Part shown: one piece after another, positions 31,930 through 46,094 of the stretch
Layout of the letters: the number at the start of each line of letters is the position of its first letter
Numbering within the stretch: position 1 is the first letter of the stretch
Assembly (NCBI GenBank): GCA_948567375.1
Contig: OX419756.1
Span: 47,098,552 to 47,162,551 of the forward strand
Reading direction: 5' to 3'
Origin: Lunularia cruciata
Taxonomy: Eukaryota; Streptophyta; Marchantiopsida; Lunulariales; Lunulariaceae
Length of the DNA: 64,000 nucleotides
The notes under the pieces: model-generated
Databases searched by the model: none
What the model saw: only the letters and a program-made list of their open reading frames with translations
What the model was told of the DNA's origin: nothing
Position numbers and translations under genes: made by a program

Positions 31930-33700
31930 GAGGCCTCGTGGTAAGTAGACCGATGGGGGCTTGAGTCGGGTCGATATGAGGCAGAAACAGGAGTTCAATC
32001 GAAGGGAAGGATGACAGACACGCTCCATTTGTGGAACAGATGGAGGATAAGTCGTAGTGACGGAAATCTGGAGGAGTGCGCGGGAATTTTACACAAACAA
32101 GACCAATCTTGGCATTGTTTTTTGAACTATAATTTAACAGCAATTATTCTGACTAGTCAGATTGGATCCAATCAGAGCAGGAAGCAGTGCTGTTGAACTG
32201 AGGCGGAAACCCGCTTGCCTGCATGCGCATGAGCGGCAAGCGTATCAGTAGACGCCAGGTTCATGTACGTGAACAAACTCGCCTACATGAGCAGCAAGCA
32301 TAGCGACAGAATTCAGCTTCAAGTCATGTACGTTTCTGTTTCATGCACGTATACAAGTCATGGACAGTCTCTTGATATCCAATATAGTTAGACGTTGATG
32401 ATTAATTTGTCAATGATCTGCTTAGTTGATTCGATGTCATAAACTATTCCCCTTTGGTATCCAGGCAGAATTGTTGCAGAAGTGTTACATAATTTGATTA
32501 GGACCGAAGCAGAGATGTTGCACCCCCTTCGAGACCTTAATACGTTAATCTGAAAGCTTTGTAGGTTGAAGTAGAGGAGTGTTTCCTAGCTGGGTAGGCT
32601 GTTAGAGTTCAGGACTGCTAAGGTACTTCTACTTGTCTCTGGATGGGACACAAGAAGATTTAGGACGGCTAGTCTAGGACCTGTAGTTCTCATGGCCATC
32701 AGAGATGCTGGATGCTCGTTATTAAATGAAAACATAATAAAATGAATATGTAAGCGAGCTTGGGTGGTGTTCTAATCGTACAGAATAAAAGAGTCTCGTT
32801 TACGTTGTGTCTTGTGGCTCCTATCTTCTAGAGGGCGAAGTACTCGTTCCTGAATGTTTAATTTGGTTATGAGTGATCATGATCAACCTCTTTCTCAACA
32901 TGCAAGGGAGCTACTTCATTTTGTTCGCATCCCCACTGGACAAATGTTGATTGTCACACTCAGCTCCTTCGAGTCTTATGATAAGGATGGATATGACGGC
33001 TAGCTGGAAGCCATTTTGCTTGAAGAATTCAAAACCATACACACGAGGCAGAAGTAGACGACATGAAATTACGGGACCGCCAGAGCAAGTTGCATGAGTT
33101 TAACCAAGTCAATGCATACTTGGTGTGATCTGCAGCTAGCGGTCCAATTTAACCAGCTCGAGAGGTTTGGAATTCAGAATTGACGCCATCGGGATTTGAC
33201 GGTAACTATTTTTGAAATGGATGCAATAAGAATAAAATATGTTTAAGTGTCATAGTAGATTTGTATTATGTTTACTACAATACATATGGTGGATTTATTC
33301 TAGAGGATCAGGTCTACTGCTAAGGAAGAGAGTCTGAAGACGCCAATGCCTAGCTAGTTTCTTGGCTCTTTTCTTCCTATCCGTGTCAATCTCAGATAAT
33401 GCAACGTGAGTTAATTATTAATCTCATATACCCTTTACACTAAAGAACCACTCCCACGATACTTTCATCATGTCTCGTCGTAGTCTACCTTACTTTAAAC
33501 CACAAGTTATTCTTCGGGACATGTATAGCCTTTGTGAGATTGTCTTAACTGTTCTTTGACCCTTAATAAGATTGATCTCGTCGTCCCTTCCTTCATAAGT
33601 TTCCAACAACAGCTTGTAAGCAAATGTGTATAATCGGAGGATGTGTTAACCAAGAATGAGCCTGTGGCGCACACAATAGACAACAAGAGGTAATAATTAA
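31930..33700. other. Unique spacer 3' of the STIG1-like gene
   Basis: No element motifs. The first few hundred bases are probably 3' UTR and terminator. Repeated CATGTACGT/CATGCACGT-like words near 32260-32350. No further gene was recognised. Confidence 0.4.
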
Positions 33701-33764
33701 TCAAGTTAAAAGACGTCTATAAGTTGTGCTAAGTCCTTGTTTCGTCAGGTGAAGAGTTACCTAC

Positions 33765-33975
33765 CTGCATCCCTTTGACCACGTACGGCCTGATGGACAT
33801 TCTGTACAGCAGATCTGAAACTACAGTTACTCCGGCCTTGGAATCCGCCGGCTGGATCGATCTGTAAAACATTCTCACCCGATCACATTCTAAAAGACTG
33901 AAATCCGAGCATGTTGCACGACTTGACGAGCCACAACAACAAAGCTCCTCCGCGTCAGCCAGGCATAACTCAAAT
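33765..33975 (-). CDS. Candidate internal exon of an unidentified gene
   Basis: A minus-strand open frame with biased, protein-like composition: LADAEELCCCGSSSRATCSD, then LLECDRVRMFYRSI and LLYRMSIRPYVVKGMQ. It ends at CAG followed by GTAGGTAACT, a good plant donor site, and begins after GTACACAG, a plausible acceptor. It lies in a less AT-rich, repeat-free stretch. No family is recognised and no partner exons were found, so it may also be a chance frame or a pseudogene piece. Confidence 0.25.
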
Positions 33976-34059
33976 CTGTGTACGTCACAATCCAAAAAGT
34001 TATAACTTTTTTTAACCTGATTAAATCTGGTAAATCTGAAAGTGCAACATTTCATGGGA

Positions 34060-37000
34060 AGCGCCGCGCGTCAGGAAGTGGCCTCACATTGGTATAATGA
34101 TGTGAGAGCTCTTCCTAGATTTGCCAAATGCGTCCAAAGCAACGAGGTTCGTGGTTTCAAGTGCATGGTTAGGTCTAGAGTGAGCGACAGTGAGGGCGTG
34201 ATAAACATAGCCTCCACGATGTAGCTGACAGCCTGGTGAATCACTGTTCCGTTTCGTCGTCGTCAATTGAAGTGGCAAGTAATGTACAATCGATCGTACT
34301 CCCAAAGTTGGTTACCAGTATATAATCGACGTGCATGAAGTAACGAAGTCACTATGAATGAAGTGAACAACCATTATCCAGTTTTTCATCATAGTGGCAG
34401 ATAATGTAATACTTAACCTCACTTTGAATTTACCTCAACTTTCAACTGAAACAATGGGCAGCCTACGGATTGGTCCAATACACGTGTATGGTTGAGAAGG
34501 TGCATAAGGATCGACATGAAATAATCTTGACTCGCGTTTCGACTAAACCTACGCATCCACTCAATATGGGGTTCCAAAACCAGATGGTCCGTGGATAAAG
34601 AGTACAGTGATAAATCTTTTATGGGCATCAAATAAGAATATTGGTGGAGGTGATGAACTTTTGGATGGGTAAATATTATCCATGGGAAGCTTACTTTAGA
34701 TTGACGGATCAAATTAATCAAAGGGTAACGGCAAATTACTGTTAAGATGTGACAATAGAGTTACTGACCATGTACCTAACTTTAATATAAACCTTATTGA
34801 ATGAAAAGTATATTTATAATGATAAATAGAATCAACATAAATCTAGAATTCAATTTAAAATTGCTTTGGATCTAAATTAATTTTCTTTGATTTTATTCTT
34901 TATATTTTAAAAAAATTAGGAAATTTAATTCAACGATTTATTTATTTCAGTTAGTTCACTTTTCTATTTCTATTTAATTGTAGCTATGGAGTGTACGTTC
35001 TCCTTTACCATTCCCATTCTAATCATAGTGTGGTGGATTCCAAGAGATCTTAAGCATTGTGTTATTTGCACCTTCTCTTTCGTCGAAGAGTCTAAGCAAA
35101 GCAAAGATGGAGGAAAATAGATGTTGGAGAATTTTACAGGATAAAAAAAGATTTTAAAGTGTATTTCATAATGACATCCATTCCTGAATGATACAAAGAG
35201 TGAAAAAAGAATGAAAAGGTGAAAGAAAAATAAAAAAAGGTAGAGAAAATGACACTCTTGAAGAAAGAGAATAAAGATGGAGAAATTGAGTTTCAAAGAG
35301 CTAAAGTTAAAATAAGAAAGATTCTCTAAATAAAAATAGTAAAATTTATTAAAGGGGTTGAGTTAAACATTTTAAGATAGGTTAGTTTCATTGTATGTAT
35401 AATAATAACACTAATTTTTCTATGCAAAGATACTATCTTTGCAACGCAAAGATCTCTGCAAACGCAAGAACTAGCAATGATAAACATTGCTTACTTGATT
35501 TGCTCGGAGATTGCTCTAACTTATTTTGTTCACGTTAATGCATTCATTTGGATATAGTACACTTAAATGCATGGTATGTGGTGTACACTAGTGCTAGTAC
35601 ACTTGGTTTGCATAAGTGTGTGCTAGTGTTTGCTAGGATATGCAAGTGTATACTAATTGGTCTTATTTATTCAACACTTCGTAGTTTGACAAATTTGGTG
35701 GTAATACATATATTCAATTTAAGTTCTCAAGCGTAAAGCACTGCTGTTTCTTTAACATTTTTATTCACAACTTTGTGTATTGTTTTTTCCATATCAGGTT
35801 ATTTTGATTGAGATTACTATTATCTAATTTATTATATTTTTTCATATGCCTTCACAACTGAGGTTATTCTAATTTTGAAGTAGATTATAAATCTCCAAAT
35901 TGATGATCCAAGAGTGATTTATTTTCATTCGAAGAAAAGCAATTTTAGTACCTTGTAATACTCCCTATTGCTCAACTGGTGAATATTTTTCAATAATTTT
36001 CATTGATAGGATACCAGTACTTCTTTTAATATAAATTTTTTTCTACTCTAAAGCATGCTTACTTGGAAGTAAAGTTATAGCTTTGTCCTATTACCCAATG
36101 TTTTGGTGCAAATATAGAAAAGGAATAGTTGTAGATATGTAGAGAGTTGTAGAAAGAAAAAAACCTTAAAGTTGTAGATCCAGAAAAGGAGAAAAATATT
36201 AACTAATATCTATAGTTGTGTTGAATGAGAAAATCATCAATAGAGTGAAGTGAATTGTAAATGTGGATCCCCATATGAGAAACTAATTTATCATCATAGA
36301 CTATGCTTGAAAAAAAAAGAGTTGAAGTACATATTTTTTCTACCGTTCATTTGATATAATTTCTTTGATTTACTACTTTGCTTAAAGAATTTTGTTTAGT
36401 CTAATAAAAAGTAGAACAAACATAATTTAAACCTAATTTAAGAACCTCATTTTCACTCATTTGTGATTATTTGAGAAGCAAAAAGTTGTGTAAAGAGCCT
36501 TTTCTTCCTCAAATCTCATGTTTGTTATGTTTATGAATGTCCAAATGTTTTTAGGTGCAGAATGCAGAGTTTGAACAAATTTGCGGAATTTTCTGAACCA
36601 ACATGCTGCTACAAAAGACAATCAAATTTTAAGATATTCAAAGATATGAGTTCTTGAGAGTATCTATCCATTATCACTTCCAGCGTTTTTAGTGATTTTC
36701 TAAAAACTTGTAATCATATATTTCATAAGATGATTTGCAGAGTAATCTGGATGAGAAATGAAATTTTGCTTCAATTTTAGTAAATTTATTTTTGATATTT
36801 GAGAAAAAAATTTGACTGATTAATGATATCATTCAATGATTCCAAGGGACTTTAAAATCACATCTACACATTGGCCCGTCCAGTCCAATCCTCTCTACTC
36901 TAATCATTATTGGATTATAGTTGAGAATTATCATCTCTAATTCTTATTCATAAAAAGTTTTGATTATCAAAATGTGCATCTCTTGATGGTTCCTTTCTAA

Positions 37001-38590
37001 TACCAACATATGATTTTTATAGTTATTCAATTTGACAAGAAGCACTCAAGCAAGTTTAGCATAGCTTTTCTCAAGCCTTATGGTCATGTACCATGTGATG
37101 TATTTGTGGTATTTCTAGTTATTTAAATTGATAAGAAATATTCAAGCTAGTTTAGCACAAATCATGCAGATGAAAGTCTCATTGGCTAGAAGTAGGACCA
37201 AGATATTTGGATATTGATAAGAAGGGTAGATGAAAAAAAACTATACATAGTGTATGATAGATTTTTATTTCATAATAGAATGTTTAAATAGTGATGTTTA
37301 TTAATTTTTATTCTTTGCATTGTGTATAAAATTATAAATCATCTCTGGAGAGAACAATGAGCAATGCTTTATCCCTCTTCAATCCATTAGTATTTCTATC
37401 TTTTTTGTCTACTCTTACCTTTTCTCATTTTGGAATAATCAATAATGCAATGAGGCTAAGTTATTGGTGAAAGTTTCCATTCTCATCCTCATATTTATCT
37501 TCATGCATTCTACTCACCATGCTACTCTCACTTCTAGTACATGACTAAGAGGTTGATAACTTTGGTGTTCTTATGGCTAAAAACAACATTGTAGTACCAA
37601 TTAGCCAACTTTTATAATTTTAGCATCTCCTAGCTTCCATTTGTGTTTTGTGTTGGCTCTTAGTTATCTTGTGTTCATACTTTTTTTAGGTGCTATGGCT
37701 TGTTAAAAAGTACTTGATGTTACATATTTGTTTAATTAAATTGTTGTATACATAGTTGGCCTTGAACATATAACTCTATATGTATAGATCTACTTGACAA
37801 ATCTTGGATAATTTACTACCCATATAAAAAGAACCATATATTCTTTGGACTAATCAATAACCTCAATGAGAATCTTTAGTTCTCTCATGAAAATCCATTC
37901 TTTTCTTTTCTTCAATACCTTCTAGAACATAATGAATATCTTTGCTTCACATGTATCTACAATCTAGATTTGAAATATTACAATATTCTTTGATATAATC
38001 ACAAATTTTCCTTATTGAACTATATAAAATTTTGTACTACTACCAAAGATTTTGTTCTAACCTTCCCAAGAGGTGCAACTCCAAAAAAGTCTTTGTATCA
38101 ACCAAAGGTCTTGCTTTTTAATTATGTTGTACTTATAATTCTCTAGCTCATCTTTCTTGTTATCCTCTGAATCCTTCTTGTTATCCTACATGCTCTATCT
38201 CTTCTATTGAAGACCTCATTTGATACTTTGGCACCTTTTGGAACATTTGAATAAGGAAACAAAGTTAGGAACTACTATTGTAGGCATTGGAGTAGACACC
38301 ATTATCTCAGGTATCACTCACTATGGTTAAATGCATATTTTGGCAGATGATGAACTTTATAAAAAAAGGTATAGAACATCTTCATGAGAGATCATATGGA
38401 CAGGTAAGACTTCCATATATCAAATTGTTATTCATTTTCTCAGGGCAGAGTGACCAATGTTGTTTGCTCTTATTCTAACTCTCCCCATATATTTGCATCC
38501 ATACACATGAACCTACATCACTTTGACATGTCCATGTGACAACCAAACCATGATCCTTCAATACATTGCTTCACTCCTTTAGAAACCCAA
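34060..38590. other. AT-rich intergenic DNA, no supported gene
   Basis: Strongly AT-rich from 34730 to 37500 with many A/T runs. No convincing ORF. 37560-38500 looks like very old decayed element sequence (fragments of open frame on the minus strand), but no catalytic motif can be named. Confidence 0.4.
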
Positions 38591-38595
38591 GGATC

Positions 38596-39285
38596 TGTAA
38601 CACCCATTTATGCATGTATGTGCTAATGAAATATTTAGTTTGAAATATAAGTACTTGAGAGATAATATTTATATAGAGATAAAGGATGGTTTTACATTAG
38701 TCATGATTAGCTAAATTTAGTCATAGCAAAGATAGAGGAGACCTTAATTTAGAGGAAGTGGAAAAGATGAGCACCACTATTTTGGATTCTAGTGTGTTGA
38801 CTTGATATTATTCCTAGGTGTTTGGCTTTGAGGAAAGAGTTGAGAACTATTGGACCCACAAGCCTTTTTATTTTAGATTCTTCTATTGTCCAAGGATAGC
38901 CCATGTGAAGGAATCCTTGACTAAGTGGTTGGGTCAAGATAAGACTACATGCTAAGGAGAATATTCCCATGAGTATAGATATTCCTTTAGCTTTTTGACT
39001 TTATTTGATTTTTAGCTTAGTAACTTGAGTTACTCTAGTAATTAGTAACTTTGGTGCATAACTATTTCACAATTATATAAACTAGGGGTGAGGAGGTACT
39101 CATCATCCTTCCATTTGCAACTATCTCTCTCACATTGAGTTCTCTAGTGAGCAATGTCTTGAGTCTTGGAGTGTTAGCCTTGGAGGAGTATGATGGAGTT
39201 GGGGTTCTTTGTCTTCTTAATCCATGGTGCACTACCATAATAGCCATCAGAGGTTCATCATGAGTGAGAGACAGGCCGGCTCACA
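38596..39285 (+). repeat. Solo LTR, family B (copy 2)
   Basis: 690 bp, TGTAACACCCATTTA to GGCTCACA, with a perfect 4-bp duplication GATC (38592-38595 and 39286-39289). Clearly more diverged from the 7083 copy than 52362 or 63261 are, so it is an older insertion. TATATAAA is at the promoter position near 39073. Confidence 0.93.
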
Positions 39286-39289
39286 GATC

Positions 39290-42200
39290 ACACACCCCAA
39301 GCAAGTACAAATGTTTTCCCTACACTCAAGCACTCGTGTTCTACTATGAAGATTCATGATCACTACTCAATAAAGGCATTCAACTAATAGTAAAAATGTA
39401 GACAAGTAGTGACAAAGAACTTGAAAGTTATTTTGCTAATCCTTGATTATTAAAAAGAGAACTAAATTTACATTGTGCTTAAGCCTTGAATATGCTATTT
39501 GGCTCAATCCTCAAGGGATCTAATGGTTGAAGTCTCTCAAAGATCTCATGTTTGCATCTACACTTCACATTGCTAATCCTAACTCCCTACCTTATCTTAT
39601 CCTAATCACATGTAGGTTAACTAAGTGCCTCACACATATCCAGGAAGGTGTCAAATCTTCTCCAAAGACTATTTAAAACTTACATTCTTGTGGACTTACA
39701 ACTCAGAAGGTGACAACTACAAAAGCCTTCCACCTTGAAAGCCTTTACAATTATAGAAGGCTTTGGCCCAAAGGTCTTTGACTACCAACTATAGCAGAGA
39801 ACTACCTTTAGCTCTACAACTTCTTTCACAAAGTTTATCCTTTCCCTCCTATCTAAATTATCCATTAGAAGAGAGTCTAGAGTTTCTACAAACTTCCTAT
39901 CCATATGTTTTCTACAAAAAATAGCTATCTAATCTATCTCCTCTTTGGACTATAATTTTTCCTCCAATGTCTCTATCTACAACTTGAGTTTGTGTAGCTT
40001 TGTTTGATGATCCTTTACTTATGTTGCTTCTTTAGCAATTCCCACTAAATTGTCTTGAGCATTTTTGATCTATTTGAGGATCTTTTCATTTTCTTCCTCT
40101 AAGCCACTTTGAATTGCTTGGGCTTTGGCCATCATGTCCTCCCTCATTAAGAGGCAATATGCTTCCTTCTCCTCCTTTCCTTCTTTAGCTCAACAACCAT
40201 TTCTTCCAATTTTACAGCCACTTTGCTCATCTATTCATTAAATTGAACATCTATGATCATTGTGTGAATCTTGGCTTTCTCCATCTCTCCCTAGATGCTC
40301 TCCACTTCCTCATCCCTTGCCTTTAGTAACTCTTTGTACCCCTATTTCTTACCTTTGGCTTTGAGCCAAAAGGCTCTTAACTCCCATTACAACCTCCTGA
40401 TTTCTTCCTCATTCCCTGTCTGGTCTACAAGAAGCAAATGTCCTACCTCTTTGTCTCAAAATTCTCCTATACTAGCTTTTTTGTCTTCTTTGCTTCTGAC
40501 TTGTACAAGTTATGCACCTCTTTTATTTCCTCCTTCACCTTGGCTTGCTTTGCCCTTATCATGTAGGAGTTTTCACAAAATATTTGGACAAAAGAAGTGT
40601 AATCATTGAAATCTTGGTAAGAACCTTGATATATTGGTAAGATGTACTCCATCAACTCCATCAACTCCAAGACCAGCGCAACCAAATGTATAAAAAATTT
40701 TACTCCCTCAATTACTAGGGCTTTGTGTTCTTGGAACAGATTTTAACTTACCTTTGTTGGTTCTACTAACAAAGTCTCTTCTCCTTCATCCTTAATTTCT
40801 ACCCTATCTTCTCCTTGACTTTTAGGTTACATGGGGTCTTTGTCTTTGTTCTCCTATCCATCTTGGTCCTATGAACACCTTAAAGCATGGTTTTGGTCTT
40901 TGACCACGGCCTGTTCATTGATCTTTGTGCCTGATGACCCTACTTCTTGACCGTGGGTACCTTTGGAGTGGGCCTCTTCCTTGAGGTGGGAACTTCCTTG
41001 ATCCTCCTCTTCTTCTTCTTGTGCAATAGATTGGGCATCTTTATATAGTCAATTTCTTCTTTGGACCAAAGGCTTGGGACCTCTTCATGGTGAGAGAATT
41101 CTCCTCTTCTTCCTCCTCATCCTTAACCTTCTCTTTGGAGGATATATCTAACTTCAGAAATTTTCCAGATAAATGAATAAGTTAGGCATTACCTACCCAC
41201 CAAGCAAAACCTATTGTTTCTTGATCATAACCACCTAAAGCTAACATTCCATTAAAGAGTATTTCCAAGAGTATCACTTTATTTATTTCTCCTTTGACTT
41301 CTTCCACAATAGTCATTTCAACACGAGTCCTTATAGCTTCCAACTCTCCACCCATATTCACTTGTGGATTGTTAAAGGAAGAGATGATGGCTCTCTTGAG
41401 ATTCACATCAGGTTGGCTGTATTTGATATCAATATTATCAATGGTCATGATACCCCATTGCAAGTTCTTTGAACTAAGAACATTCTTCATATGTTCTTTG
41501 GTCCATGCTAGTAAATTGCCTTGAAGGTTTCTTGATAGCTTCCTTGCACAATGCCTAGTTTCCAAAGTTATTCCAACATTGCATAGCTCTCAAGATGGCA
41601 AGAAGGCAAGATGCTTGCTTTGGATCACTTTGGCCCGCCAATACACCATCAATTTGTTGAGGTTGGAAGGTTGAAGGATGACTTCAAGGATTTTCCCTCT
41701 TTGCTTTGGAGTGAACACCATGGTTCTTATCAAGTGATGAGTATGAAGGCAAAGGTGAAGGTTGAGGCACAAAAGTGAAGGCTACAAACATTACAAAAGT
41801 AACACCAAAATTTGAAAGCTTAGAATCTCTAAGTGTTTCTTTGGCTAACGATTGAAATCAATTTTAGAATGTAAAATTGACTAAGGAGGCACATGAATTT
41901 ATAGTCAAAATCTTTAATCATTGGCTCTAAGTGATTGAGTAGTGGGTACGCAATCTCTGTCCACACATACAAAACATTTCTTGAGTGGTCCTTCTCTATG
42001 TATGCAAGACCTTCACTAAATACAAACAATCCCTCCTTGAATGCAAATTGTCTTTGGTGGCAATTCTTTATCCAAGTGGTAGTGCATTCAAATTGATGTA
42101 CGACCTTTGGATGCAATAATGTTTGGGCCAAAGGTCTTCATAGGTGAAAGCCTTTGCAGTTATATCCTTTGTACTTTGCTCACCCTTTAGACCCAACACC

Positions 42201-42394
42201 TTTGGCATTTTTCCTTTAGAATGCCTTTGACTTTGCACTTGTTTCCTCCTTAGCTATGCATGTACATACACAATTAGAAAGTAAACTCAACATAGAAGTT
42301 TTCCTCCCTAAACAAGAAGTTACTCTGTCATATCTTTGCAAACACAAGTGAATTGAATAAAAAGAGTAAATTCTGTAAAAATATGTGCACCACA
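39290..42394 (-). repeat. LTR-like unit, family E, related in design to family C (about 3.1 kb)
   Basis: On the minus strand it begins TGTGGTGCACATATTTTTAC at 42394, close to the family-C start TGTGGTGCCCACATTTTTTG. A TATAAAT box lies at 41903-41897, followed about 180 bp later by ATG 41721, the same layout as family C (TATA to ATG about 165 bp). The far end is near 39290 (minus ... GCTTGGGGTGTGT); this boundary is approximate because solo LTR-B inserted right beside it. No primer site is seen, so I cannot tell a solo LTR from a truncated element. Confidence 0.5.
39850..41721 (-). pseudogene. LTR-E encoded helical/coiled-coil protein, broken
   Basis: Minus strand from ATG 41721: MVFTPKQRGKILEVILQPSN, then the open block 41565-41182 ([39 protein letters not shown]), a basic/acidic linker near 41100-40900, and a lysine/glutamate-rich coiled-coil region (KVEEEIKEVHNLY-type text at 40685-40467, EEMVVELKKERRRR near 40190). 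Stops and frameshifts are frequent. The order of an N-terminal helical domain, charged linker and coiled coil parallels the family-C ORF, though residue identity is low by eye. Confidence 0.5.
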
Positions 42395-42860
42395 TATATC
42401 AGCTAATATTATTCTGTCTATAATACACTCTTTCTCACTTGCTCTATTTGTAGCCCAATGACTATTGTTAGCCTCTTTAGTAAGTCTCTAACTTTATTCA
42501 ACACTAAAGATGTATAACTTCCTTATTCTTTCTAGAGAGGTGAAAAAAATTACTTTAATACCTCTATAAGTTAAGGACATATAAAATGAACTCCAAAGGT
42601 AAATTTTTTTTTCTCTAAAATGAACTCCAAAGGTAAGATATCCCTTAGGATCATTTCTTTTAATCCTAGAAATGCCAATTATCATCATTCATGTGGATTG
42701 ATGATATGATATATAAGCCAAATCCAACTAAACACACTTGTCAAAAACTTGATACATAAGTCTTGAACAATTATACATATCTTCATTTGGAAACTACTTT
42801 TGAATTTATTTAGTAATCTATGCTTAATATTAATCACAAGTTACTCTTGATTTTCCATTA
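42395..42860. other. Short AT-rich spacer
   Basis: Between LTR-E and the E5 LTR. It contains a local duplication of AAATGAACTCCAAAGGTAA (about 42585 and 42617). No gene was seen. Confidence 0.5.
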
Positions 42861-43220
42861 TGTAATAATATTGAGTAAAATATAAACTAAAGCTATATAT
42901 AGCTTACAAAAAGGTAGAACTAGCATATATCTAAAAAATAAAGGAATGTTCTAGAAGCATCCAGGAATCTTTTTTATGAGAAGCCTCTAGAAAATTAAAA
43001 AGGGAAAGTAGATTTTATGCCAAGTAACCGGTTTGCTTAGCTTATATGCTAAGGAAGGCAAGCTCTAGAAAGAAACTTCTCTGGAAGCTTTGCTTGGATT
43101 CTTATATTAATTTTACCTATAAAATACCAAAGCATGCTTAGCTCAAGCATTTGGTATTTCCCTCAAGTGTGATTTCTCAATTTGAGCTTCCATTCATCTA
43201 TCTTTCTCCTTGGTTTGTCA
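42861..43220 (+). repeat. 5' LTR of E5
   Basis: Aligns along its length with the E1 LTR, shortened to about 360 bp by deletions. It keeps CTATAAAATACC at the TATA position near 43117. Confidence 0.8.
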
Positions 43221-43515
43221 TATTGGTGTTAGGGCGTGAATGGGATGAATGGAATCTATCAACCACCAAATTGGTTTCCACGGAAACATTTCCTTATACT
43301 TGTGTTATCAAAGCACTAAGAGTTCATGCACTTCCAAAGCACCATTTCTAGTAGTTCATCCTTATATGCTTTGGCCATGAGTTCTTTATTTTAGTCACCT
43401 TGGTCAGTGAATCCTTGATCCTCCCAGGTTTTACTAATGGAGAGTGATGTACATGTTACACCTATATTTTAACTTATATATATGTGTAAGTAGGAGGTTT
43501 GATAGAGTAGTAGTC

Positions 43516-46094
43516 ATGGCAGCAATGCCCAAAGTTATCTTATTATATAATAGCAAATCAAGCATCTTACTTAATTGTTGGAAGAGAAAGATTGTGATAG
43601 TAAACGATATGAGCAAATAGAGAGTGTAACTTTCCAAGAGAAAGAAGCCCAAGTTCAATTTCCAAGATCTAAAGCATTTGACGCACGAGTTCATAGTGTG
43701 TAGTACTTAAATTTATATTTGATTGTGACTGATAATTTGAAGCTACAAAACTTTTTGATGAATGGAGATAGATCTTCTTTGCTTTGAGTCAATTAGAGCG
43801 AGTTGCAAAATATAGTGGTGATTCTAGGAAGAGCAAGCTCAATAGCAATTTTTTATTCCAATCTCAACATGGGAAGATTGTTACCTAAGAGATTATAAGG
43901 AATAAATGTTACACATGATTGCTTAACAAAATAGAGGTAAATTGGTTCCATAAAAAGTTACATTATTCATTTCCAAAATCAATGATATAGACCCCAAATA
44001 TCTATGAAGGAGAAGCATTTGGTTGGTTTGTGAGAGTGTTGAAACCATGCACTAAATTATAAATAAGCATGCACAAACCTAGACATTTGGAAGAGGCCAT
44101 ACAATTACCCAAGTGATTTGATTTTTTGGTTACCACAACTTTGTCTCAACTCCAACTTTCACAAAACCTACAAAGTTATAAAGCACAGCTAGATGAGCCA
44201 AAACCAATGGAGATTGATGTCATCTAACAAAGACCACTCAATATTTTAGATCAATAACTACTACAATACAATTGTGGCTATTTTCATTTTTATTAAATTA
44301 GACATCATATTGCTCCATGTCCAAAAAGGATTAGATGATCTCAACCAATTATCCAAATGGAGTTCTTGGAGCACAATGATAAGGTAAAAAGAGAGTCCCA
44401 TAGGAGATATCAAGTTACTTCTTGAGGATTTGATTAATTCCAAGGGGATTGAAGACTCAACCTATGAAAATTTTATTCACTTGCAAGGTATACACCAAAT
44501 TATGATTGTAGAATTTTGGTTGATTGTGATAGTTTTGAGACTTGCTTGTCCATGCAATTAATAAATATATTATGTATTTGTAGCAAGTCAATATTAGGTA
44601 GCAAATTGATGATTGTGGATGGTAGAAAGGTTTATACATTCCATACCTCATAACTTGTTGAATTTAAGGTTAGGAAAGAATATTCATAGTACATGGGATT
44701 TGTAGTGGCCTCTCTACACTATGATATCATTCTAGGTCTTCCTTGGCTTCAACATCATAAGGTCATAATTGAACCCAATGAAAAATTCAAGTACAACACC
44801 AAGGTAAGAATTAAAAAATAATAATTTTGGTACCTTTGAGGAAGATAGCTAAGAGCAATCAATCCCAAGATGAGAAATTTGTTAGTGTAGTGGCTATAGA
44901 ACAAGCTTTGGAGGAAAATATTCATATTTTTGCTATGTGGATCAAACCTATAGCACAAAGAGAGTCCAATGAGAATAGTAAGCCTTAGAGAGTAATAGAA
45001 AATCAAAAAGTAGAAGAGTTTATAAAAATTTTTCTTGATAATCTTACCAAAGGGTTACCCTTTGATTTAGGTATGTATATTAAGATCAAGCTATTTCCAA
45101 GTAGTATTCTAGTAAGTAGATCAATCTATTTGCTCTAATCAAAGGAATTGAAAGACTTTGAACAACGTTAACCAATTGTTGAAGAAGGATCATATACAAT
45201 ATAGCATAGCATAGGGAGCACTATTACTATTTGTACCAAAGAAGAATGGAGTGCTTTGATTTTTTATTGATTACCATGGATTTAATAAACAAACCATGAA
45301 GAATGCATATTCCTTGCCTTGGATTGATGACTTGCTAGATCAACTATGTGGAGCATGGTACTTCTCTAAGTTGGATCTTTTAAGCAACTACTAGCATATT
45401 CTAATTGATGTGAAAGATGTGCAGAAGATTGCCTTATAGGCATTTTGAATGGATAATTTTACCTTTTGGACTCATTAATGCTCAATTTGTTTTCATAAAT
45501 CAAATATATTGGGCATTAGAGGAGCTATTGGATCAATATTTAGTTGTATTCTTAGCATTCATGATATTTTAAACTCCAATAAGATGGAGAAAAAACAGAA
45601 AAAAACTACATATACAATGTCTTAAGATGACTATAATAATAGAAATTCTATTGCAAGAAATCCAAATGCACCTTTTGGCAAAAATAAGTTATCTTCTTGG
45701 CCATAAGGTTTTAGTGGAGTGGATTAAAATAGATGAGTAGAAAATCTAAGTTATTACCAATTAGCTTACTCATAAAGGTATTGTGGAAGTTCAAGGATTT
45801 AATAAATTAGTAAAATTTTACCAATGGTTCTTATATTATTATGCTCATGTTGCAATGCTATCAATAAATATCCAAAGGAAGACAACAAGCTTCAAATGGA
45901 CCACAAAGCAAGAAGAATTATTTTGGTAACTTAAGAATATGGTGTCCTTGTAACCCATCCTCAAACCATATATGATTCTAAACTACCTTGTGTGGTTTAC
46001 TTTGGTGCTTCTAACTTTACAATTGGAGCTATGTTAGAATAGGAATTCCCAGATGGGTTGTATCCTATTGCATTTATATCTCAAGGCTAGTTGT
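43516..46094 (+). pseudogene. E5 gag-pol remnant (gag, protease, RT, part of RNase H)
   Basis: Same domain order as E1 but with a stop or frameshift every few dozen codons. Useful landmarks: the gag zinc-knuckle region near 44270-44330 with its cysteines largely lost, HYDIILGLPWLQ near 44720-44755, RT PFGLINA near 45460, and a KFYQWFLYYYAHVA block near 45810. The catalytic FLDD is destroyed. This copy shows what family A looks like after long decay. Confidence 0.8.
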
